Assembly: GCF_958450345.1 (NCBI RefSeq)
Contig: NC_088780.1
Location: 163,662,726-163,726,725, forward strand
Source of the DNA: Calliphora vicina
Taxonomy: Eukaryota > Arthropoda > Insecta > Diptera > Calliphoridae
Length of the DNA: 64,000 nt
Direction of reading: 5' to 3'
Made by a program: the position numbers and the translations under genes. Of this stretch, positions 57,595-64,000 are shown in pieces (the first letter of the stretch is position 1; every line of letters starts with the position of its first letter). The notes beneath the pieces were generated by a model. That model worked only from the letters and a program-made list of their open reading frames with translations. It was not told the origin of the DNA and did no database searches.

Positions 57595-58358
57595 AACAAG
57601 TAAGAAAGTATGGTCGGTCAAGCCCGACCATATAATACCCTACACCAAGTAAATGAGTAAAAATATTTTTCTTTTAAAATATCAATAATTTATATTTTTG
57701 AGTGATTTTTCGAAGGGGCCTTATATGGGAGCTATGATCAATTATGGACCGATCACCATAAAATTAGGTCGTGTGATTTATGTCTATATGAAAATTATTT
57801 ATGTTGAATTTTGTGTGTATACCAACATTTTTAAGTGATTTATGCACGTTAAAGTGATTTTCGGAAGCGGGTCTATACGGGAGCTATGACTAATTATGGA
57901 CCGATCGTAATAAAATTTGGTGACATGAATTTTGTATATATAAAACTTATTTGGAGCGAAATTTGTGTAGATACATAGATAAATTAAACATTTATGACCG
58001 ATAAAGTCCAATTTCGAGGGGACATTTGTATGGGGGCTAGGTGAAATAATGGACCGATTTCAGCCAGTTTCAATAGGCTTGGTCCTTGGGCCGAAAAAGT
58101 AATATGTACCAAATTTGATCGAAATATCTTCAAAATTGCGACCTGTACTCTGCGCACAAGGTTTACATGGACAGCCAGCCAGCCAGCCAACCAGACGGAC
58201 GGACGGACGGACGGACGGACATCGTTTAATCGACTCAGAAAGTGATTCTAAGTCGATCGGTATACTTTAAGGTGGGTGTTAGACCAATATTTTTGGGCGT
58301 TACAAACATCTGCACAAACGCATAATACCCTCCCCACTATGGTGGTGTAGGATATAAA
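57595..58358 (+). repeat. R1 interspersed repeat, full-length-like
   Basis: Starts AACAAGTAAGAAAGTATGGT with the hairpin TATGGTCGG..CCCGACCATA and TACCCTACACCA. It ends with the near-palindrome TACCCTCCCCACTATGGTGG / TGTAGGATA. The two ends therefore carry matching inverted words (ACCCTACACCA / TGGTGTAGG). There is no transposase frame, and it inserted in the GTAC-rich field. Confidence 0.85.
58168..58219. repeat. Tetranucleotide tracts (CAGC)n and (GGAC)n in R1
   Basis: CAGCCAGCCAGCCAGCCAAC and GGACGGACGGACGGACGGAC. This is the same internal position as in the 31.8-kb copy, with different lengths. Confidence 0.9.
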
Positions 58359-61300
58359 TAGTACCTAATTTCCAAAACGTACTTTTTTAGGTTTTGGTAC
58401 AAAATATTTAAAAAAATGTATGTAAACCAGTTTTGCTTAAAAACTGTTTCGAATATAGAAATTCTTTCGAAATTTGTTTCGCAAAGAATTATTTTCCAGG
58501 ATTTATTTTAAATGTTTAAATTAAAAAAATTTTAAATTTACTCATTCTTAGGAAATAATTCAAGAATTTTATAAAAGTACTAAATGTAACACAAAGACCA
58601 CAAAGTTACAATCTATTTTAAGCTTTTAAATACATAAGGAAAGTCCTTTATGGAATATTATGAACAATTTTCTCCTTTCAATCCCATTTTAAAGTTTTAA
58701 TATCAAAAAAAAAAATAAAATAAAAAAATATTAAAATTATTACTTATTTCTTTTTTTAATAATAATAACGAGTATGATTTGTCCTAAATACAGCAAGAAC
58801 CAGCTAAAGTGGAGTGAGTGGCAAGAGAGAGAGGATACTAAAATCCTTTTGTTTTGTTTTATAAAACACATTGTTCATTCATTAGCGTGAATGTTTTGTG
58901 TTCCCCTGCTTCTTCAACGTCATTCTTTAATTAATTATTACATTGTTTTACTTTCTTTTCTGAACGCAACAGAAAATATAAAAAAAAAATAAATATAAAA
59001 AGAATTGAATGGAAAAATTCTCTCTGCCATCATCATCATAATAAAATATATACTTATAGTATATACATATATTTTATTTTTATAAAAACATAAAATATCT
59101 AAAGTCTTAAGTAGCATATGATGCTTTTCATTTAATACAAAAAAGTAGAAACGGGAGAGAATGGGAAAAATTGAAAATATAAAAAATTGTTTCTATTCAT
59201 TATACGTTTAAAGGATTTACAGCAAAATGTAGAAAGTTTGGCACAGTGGATAGAGTAAGGTGGGGTAGAGTTTGAAGTAAAAAAAAATATAATTAGTTGA
59301 AAAAATAAGGCCATATTTTCTAATCTAACTCTTAGAAAATTTGGTCAAATCCAGTACTACGAGTGGTATGAGTAATAACAATCTAAATATTACAGAAATC
59401 TGATCTGGTGAGTTCGAGTAAGGGACTTCGATCACTTTCAAGGCCAATTGATCTAGTGATACAGAGAGTTATTTTTATTTTCAACCTTGCTTAAAATATA
59501 TAAAATTTGTCCTTGACTTTTGACAAGTGTCTGACAGTTATTAACTCTACTTTGTAAAAGGCATTCGAATTTCAAATCTATTTAAATACCTTCTAAATTA
59601 AACCTGTAAATTTCAGTCACAAAATGCCTTTCTTAATTTATTTAAAATTTGTCACATTTGTTTTTGAATGTCCACCCCTACGAAACCACTGTGCCAGGTC
59701 TTAAGCTTCTTCATTACATTCTGTTGCTTCTTGTGTATTTAGAAAATTTCTGTTCTTCATGTACGTCTTATACTTTTTGTTGTTGTTGTTATTTAATTTT
59801 TATACCTTTTTCTTGTTGTTGCAATAAAAGCTTCTTTCTATTTAGTCCTTTCATACAAAACAAAACCAACAAACAAGAAGAAGAAAAAAAAAGTAAAGTA
59901 GAATAATAGTATAGCATAGAATAGAGTATAAAAAGGGGTTATCCTGTCACTTGAAAATGTTGACATGTTCAAAAGAAATTAGGGGTAATTGACTTGTTTA
60001 AAATTATTTGGGTTTTATTTCTTTTTTTTGTTGTTGTTTCCTCATTTTTTCTATACAAATCTATAGAAATATTTCGTTTTTTTTAATATTAAAAACAAGA
60101 AAAAAAAAAGAAAGAAATCAACAACATGAAATACTGTAACACAAAAACCCGTGACACAAAGAAATGAAATCTTGATAGTACCTCTATGACCTGGACTAAG
60201 TAGCACACAACAACAAAATGCCATTATTACAACAACAGCAACAAAAGCACAGAAAACAAACAAAAAAAATACTTCTTATTATTGTCCTTCTTGACTACAT
60301 CGCTCAACTCACTCACTAACTGAACGAAGCATTCATTCGTTTATTAAACCGAGTAAACCAAATAAAAATCAAGATTCTTGTCTCATCTCTCTCTCTCCCC
60401 CCTCCATTTTTAATTTGTTTTTGTTTCTCAGGGTGTTGGTGTGTTTGCTTGTTTGTTTACCTTTAAAAGGGTTACAGTTATGGTGGCTGGGGTGGTGGGG
60501 AGATGTTTGTTTTATTGTTTTTGTAATAAAACGGTTGTTTTGTTTGCAAAAGTGTCTTCGTGTTGGTTTAATTTTGCCATGTGTTTCTTTTGCTGTTGTT
60601 GTTCTTGTTTGTCTCCCTTGAAAGCCATTTTTTATTTGTTAAAGTTGCTTTGGTCATGGGGGTGGTGGAAGCAAAAGAAAATCATTCATTTTACCAGGTC
60701 TTATCAAAAAATATGTTACATTCTTTTGTTGCCTTTATTTATACACTCTCTTTCTCTTAGCTATATATCAAATTGTTTTAATATGTTGTATGTGTATTAA
60801 TTTATTAATTAACAACAACAGCAGCCCAACAAAAAAAAAAACACAAACACGAGATAAAGACTAAAAATGAAATTGAAAGAAATTGTAGGAAGTGCAAAGA
60901 ATTAAGTTTAACTCACTGCTGTTAAAGGGATTTTGTAACATTTTCTTGTCCATTCTTTGTTTATTGCTAAATGAAGGAAGTCAGTCTGTTCTGCTCTGCT
61001 GTTTCAGCTTTAGCAGGATTACAAGAGATTTTAATCTAAATGGTCATTATGAGTTAAATGTTTTTTGTTGCGAAATTGATTTAACCTGTAGTATATCGAA
61101 GAAGAATCAGATGTTAATGAAAAAGGTGTAATTTGTTAAATTGCTGTGAAAAGAAATTGCTAAGGATCTAGAAGATTAAGAGAGTGAGACTGAAAAGGCT
61201 TTAATAAAGGGGGAATTTTTTTTTATTAAAACCACTTTAAAGAATATTTGTTATGAGGCGAAAAAATTTCATTAAGGAGTTTTGAGATTTAAAAAAATTT

Positions 61301-61460
61301 TAAATTTTAATGCACTTTGGAAAAATTTTAAAAAATGGATGAATATTAAATTTTATGTTTAACTTAATTTGTTTTTAACCGCTTAAAGATGAACTATACA
61401 ACATTTTATTTTAAAAAAATATGATTTCATGCAGTTGGGGTCAAAATTGGACAACAACCT
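58359..61460. other. No confirmed gene; low-complexity patches
   Basis: 60380-60700 is GT-rich on the plus strand. Its complement has CAACAACAACAGC text, a short frame starting ATGGCTTTCAAGGGAG near 60627 and a donor-like AAAG|GTAAAC near 60462, again resembling a minus-strand 5' UTR, but without support. The rest is AT-rich. Confidence 0.35.
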
Positions 61461-61462
61461 AA

Positions 61463-61654
61463 CCCCCTGTCTATACTTGATAAATTTTTATCAAAATGGT
61501 TGGCAAGATAAAAAATTATCAGGTATAGTCTCCATTTATTAGTATTATTGCTTCGTTATGACAAAATTGTTAGTGCTTTTGCTAAGACAACTTTGTCTTG
61601 ACAACAAATGTCATTTATTGTTATGATAAATATTTGTCAAGTATAGACAGGGGG
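61463..61654. mobile_element. 192-bp MITE with 31-bp TIRs and TAA target duplication
   Basis: The ends CCCCCTGTCTATACTTGA and TCAAGTATAGACAGGGGG are inverted repeats (two mismatches over 31). TAA lies on both sides (61460-61462, 61655-61657). The 3-bp TWA-type duplication and G/C-rich tips suggest a PIF/Harbinger-like element. Being almost undamaged, it is probably young. Confidence 0.87.
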
Positions 61655-61657
61655 TAA

Positions 61658-64000
61658 AGATGGAATTTTAATGAATGAATTTTTTAAAATACTTAAACAC
61701 ATTTTCTGATTAAAAAAAATTTGAAAGATGAGAAAATTTATAGGTGTTTTTTTAATGAAAACTTTAAATTAACCATTTTAAACAGTTAGGGTCAAAATTG
61801 GCCTAAAATTTTTTTACGACATTTTAATTCCAAAGCCATAAAAGGGTTAATTTTCATATATTCCGCTAAATTATGAAAGCTATTGATCTAATTCTTGTTG
61901 ATTTTCATTTTCATATACATATTGAATAAAATCGTAAACATTTTTTTTTAATTTTTTAACAGAATTTTAAAATGTTTGAAATGTTTGAAAGTTTTGAAAA
62001 TTTGGCCACAGATGGCTAAATGTTATGCTAGTTAAAAAAAAGAAAAATCAAATCATATAATCATATGAATCCTGGAGTAGAATGTCTCCAAATGAGTAAC
62101 ATTTTCTCCAAATTTCAGCTGATTATCGACTTGTATATCTGTTTAGAAAGACAATTTAGTAAATATTTCTTATTATTTCCTTAAACTTAACTAATCCATT
62201 TGTTAATTATTGTCATTAAATAATGTTGTTCAATTAATTAATTGACTACAACTAAAATCTCTTCATTTATATAGTGATGTACTTTAATCCCCTACAAAAT
62301 GTCTACTATATGAAAAGTTTTAAATTTGTTATTAAATTAGTTGGTTTTTTCTAGCAATTTTTACTACAGGGTGTGGACAGTGAAATACAAAAAGAGAATT
62401 AATAAAGTGCCTGTACTTTAATAGATCTTAAACTAAATTACTATTAAATATTTTAATAAACTTAATTTAAAAAGTTGCCTCGTTTTAATAGAGTCCAAGT
62501 GAATGGAACGACTCAAACTACAAGTTTGCTGGCTGTGTGTCCGCCTGTTATAACCTTGTGGTCTTTAACTAAATAAAAACGACGTTTTAAGGGCAATTAT
62601 AAATTAATTTTAGTACCAGTCAATTTCTTATAATGAAATTTAAAAACAACAAAAAAAAACTGACAAAAAGGGGTGAATGGTAACAGCAAATTGGAACCCA
62701 GCAAAATGTTTAAAGTGAAACTAAATACAATCTATGTCAGTGATAAAGACAAGAGTCAGACTCTTCAAAAGATTGATTAAAGGTGAATTGATCAATAAGA
62801 TATTCCTTTGCAAGGGACATTTTGGTAATAATATAATCAGGACCGAAGGACCAACATTTTTATAGTCACTTATTAAAGCAGATGCAGATTTCATTACAAA
62901 ACGAGTTCTTCAACTGGTGAATAGAGAAACTGTGGTTCATCAACCATGTTACGCTGATAATTTTAAAGTTTTACCTATCAAAGCGGTTCGAAGGACCAAC
63001 TTATATGGACTCAATTATTTGAAATGATACCGATATAGTGTAAAATAATATTCTAATAATGCTGTTTATTATATGAGGAAGACAAATTCAGATGCATTGT
63101 TGCCAAAATATAAATTAATAATAAAAACATTCTTGAACATTCTTCGTTTAAGTCAATTTATGGTCCTTTGGTTTGCATAAATCTAGGCGCCTCCCACAGG
63201 AACAGCTACAGGAGAAACTCTCTGCTTAAGTGAACAAACTATGTAATTGATTTCTTTGTTAATTTATTGAAATATTTTGCTGGGTTAATGTCATAAAATG
63301 CACTAAATGTCAACCAAGTCAAAGTTGATTAAACATTAATTGAAAATACCAACAAAAAAACAAAGACTTACATATGAAAACACACATACTGTGTAATTGT
63401 TTAAAAAATAAGTAAGTCTGTGTAGGAATAAAATTACAAAAAAAAAGAAGAATAAACATAAATAAAACTAAATAATCTGAAATGAAAATAAGAATTAACT
63501 TCACATGTCATCCAATTATCATTTGGTTTTTATTATTATTATTTTCTTTATTTTGCTCTCGTTTTTCTGTATTTTTTGCCTCTTGATTGGATTTTAAATA
63601 CATGAACTGAAATGAAATGCACTCTGGAGATACGAGTATATGACTCCAAGTTTGAAAATTCAAATGAAAATTAAATAAAACACAAACACACAAATAACAA
63701 AACTAAAATTGAAATTGAAATTTAAATCTAAATAATGTTGAGGTTGAGTTGAAATTTTGCTGCGACTTTGCCAACAAAATGTTCATTCATTCAATGTACC
63801 ACAAACACTGTGATTCTTTCGTTTTTCAATATAATGTAGAGTGAATAAATGAATGAATGAGTGAGGGAAGGAATGATGATGATGGGGTGCCTGCCTGCCC
63901 TAAATTTAATTCTTGTTTTTTTTTTGTTGCATTAAATAGAAATAAACAGAAAATCATTTTCATACAGCTCTCTTTCTTTGGTAAAAGGGTTTTCTTTTGC
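61658..64000. other. AT-rich, no gene seen
   Basis: Only short unsupported frames. (GAAT)n and GATGATGATGGGG text lie near 63840-63885. Confidence 0.4.

Noticed and set aside
60415..60800. Overlapping plus-strand ORFs rich in Cys, Phe, Leu and Val
   Set aside because: GT-rich low-complexity DNA; no start context, no domain, and the complement looks more like leader sequence.
1..64000. CRISPR arrays, operons, tRNA or rRNA genes
   Set aside because: The repeats have no unique equal-length spacers, no cloverleaf or rRNA core was recognised, and gene structure is eukaryotic.

Overview
The window looks like nuclear DNA of a calyptrate (blow-fly or house-fly-like) dipteran. It is very AT-rich and has short spliced introns with GT/AG ends. 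It carries several broken mariner-type transposons, small inverted-repeat elements, and interspersed repeats with the hairpins GGTCGG..CCCGACC and TTCGGCACAGCCGAA. There are no operons, Shine-Dalgarno sites, CRISPR arrays, rRNA genes or tRNA genes that I can see. The species assignment is inference.

Only one protein-coding gene is well supported. It lies on the minus strand at 19366-23959. Eleven consecutive exons join in frame at every junction and encode about 577 residues of a cysteine-rich secreted protein ending in a GPI-anchor-like hydrophobic tail. The N-terminal exon(s) (signal peptide and first domain) were not found. They must lie above 23959, either hidden in the following 40 kb or beyond 64000. 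The protein resembles an uncharacterised arthropod extracellular family (I recall DUF7042-7045-type domains); no function is known to me.

Layout. 1-2150 is anonymous AT-rich DNA. 2150-12000 is a transposon graveyard: a mariner split by a hAT-like miniature element, a pair of small inverted-repeat elements, a reverse-transcriptase relic, PIF/Harbinger-like MITEs, and R1 and R3 interspersed repeats. 12000-14150 is T-rich and empty. 14150-18120 holds a 515-bp direct duplication, a second mariner family and a rearranged DD41D-like Tc1/mariner. 18120-19365 is the likely 3' UTR or flank of the gene. 19366-23959 is the gene; its 2.2-kb intron contains a TIR element, a mariner and a non-LTR reverse-transcriptase relic. 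24000-64000 has no convincing coding exon. It is dominated by arrays built around short palindromes (AAGACT-TT-AGTCTT, AAGTACTT, TAGTACTA, TTCGAA, AAGCTT), with more inverted-repeat elements and microsatellites. If the first exon lies upstream, all of this is one giant intron.

The most unusual feature is this set of separate, locally amplified arrays, each centred on a different short palindrome. The best-formed are a 19-bp array at 25019-25797 and a 26-bp GTAC array at about 41330-41820.

R1, R2, R3 and R4 are my own names for repeat families seen here.
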